Assembly (NCBI GenBank): GCA_943323675.2
Contig: CALPIR020000137.1
Coordinates: forward strand, 1-6,221
Source of the DNA: Chitinophaga pinensis
GTDB lineage: Bacteria; Bacteroidota; Bacteroidia; UKL13-3
Length of the DNA stretch: 6,221 nt
Direction: 5' to 3'
The notes beneath the pieces are model-generated. The model worked only from the letters and a program-made list of their open reading frames with translations, had not been told where the DNA came from and did not search any database. Below are positions 6,184 to 6,221 of the stretch, one piece after another; the first letter of the stretch is position 1; the number at the start of each line of letters is the position of its first letter. The position numbers and the translations under genes were made by a program.

Positions 6184-6221
6184 TTATACTTTCTTGTTAT
6201 GTAATTCGATATACTTATCCA
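6184..6221 (-). CDS. Possible 3' end of an upstream minus-strand gene, unrecognised
   Basis: The minus strand reads DKYIELHNKKV and then TAA (6184-6186) in one frame from the window edge. The stop lies 15 bases before a terminator hairpin, the same arrangement as at the gldN end, and the residues look like an ordinary charged C-terminus. A second minus frame is also open until a TAG nearby, and a plus-strand ATG at 6171 is open to the edge, so the frame is not certain. Eleven codons are too few to name a product. Confidence 0.35.
   Translation of the reverse strand, partial: DKYIELHNKKV

Noticed and set aside
1..6221. A defence system, mobile element, CRISPR array or tRNA in the window
   Set aside because: All six genes of any length belong to dtd and the T9SS core. 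No transposase, integrase, direct-repeat array or tRNA-like cloverleaf was seen.

Overview
This window looks like the chromosome of a member of the phylum Bacteroidota. The DNA is A+T-rich. It carries the type IX secretion (T9SS) and gliding-motility core genes, which are found only in that phylum. Two promoters match the phylum-specific -33/-7 pattern, and most start codons lack a clear Shine-Dalgarno sequence. The order within the phylum cannot be fixed from this window. The HWPGA and AFEPLHKE wording of GldL looks more like a Sphingobacteriales, Chitinophagales or Bacteroidales style than that of Flavobacterium, but this comes from memory of the family.

Layout, left to right. The 3' part of a plus-strand dtd gene (D-aminoacyl-tRNA deacylase) enters from the left edge and ends at 245. 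A compact hairpin at 247-271 serves as a terminator for both dtd and the convergent operon. From 288 to 6054 the minus strand carries five genes, transcribed in the order porP/sprF-like, gldK, gldL, gldM, gldN. To the right of the operon promoter lies a second long hairpin (6131-6168). Beyond it, the window edge holds what may be the last codons of another minus-strand gene.

How the genes work together, from what is known of the family: GldL and GldM form the inner-membrane rotary motor driven by the proton gradient. GldM reaches through the periplasm to the ring made of the lipoprotein GldK and of GldN under the outer membrane. The PorP/SprF-type protein is an outer-membrane beta-barrel partner. 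The five genes are thus a near-complete set for the T9SS motor and its periplasmic ring. The translocon pore SprA, PorV, GldJ and the adhesins or cargo are not here. The sequence shows a strong promoter match before porP, another before gldK, and tight coupling of gldM to gldN (4 bases between stop and start). gldKLMN could therefore be expressed with or without porP.

No mobile element, CRISPR array, RNA gene or defence system was found, and no stretch over 300 bases lacks a gene. This is a conserved core locus rather than a new system. The most notable details are an EF-hand-like loop in GldM, a three-copy helical repeat in the cytoplasmic part of GldL, a sulfatase-activating fold in GldK without the catalytic cysteine pair, and two near-identical promoter layouts in one operon.
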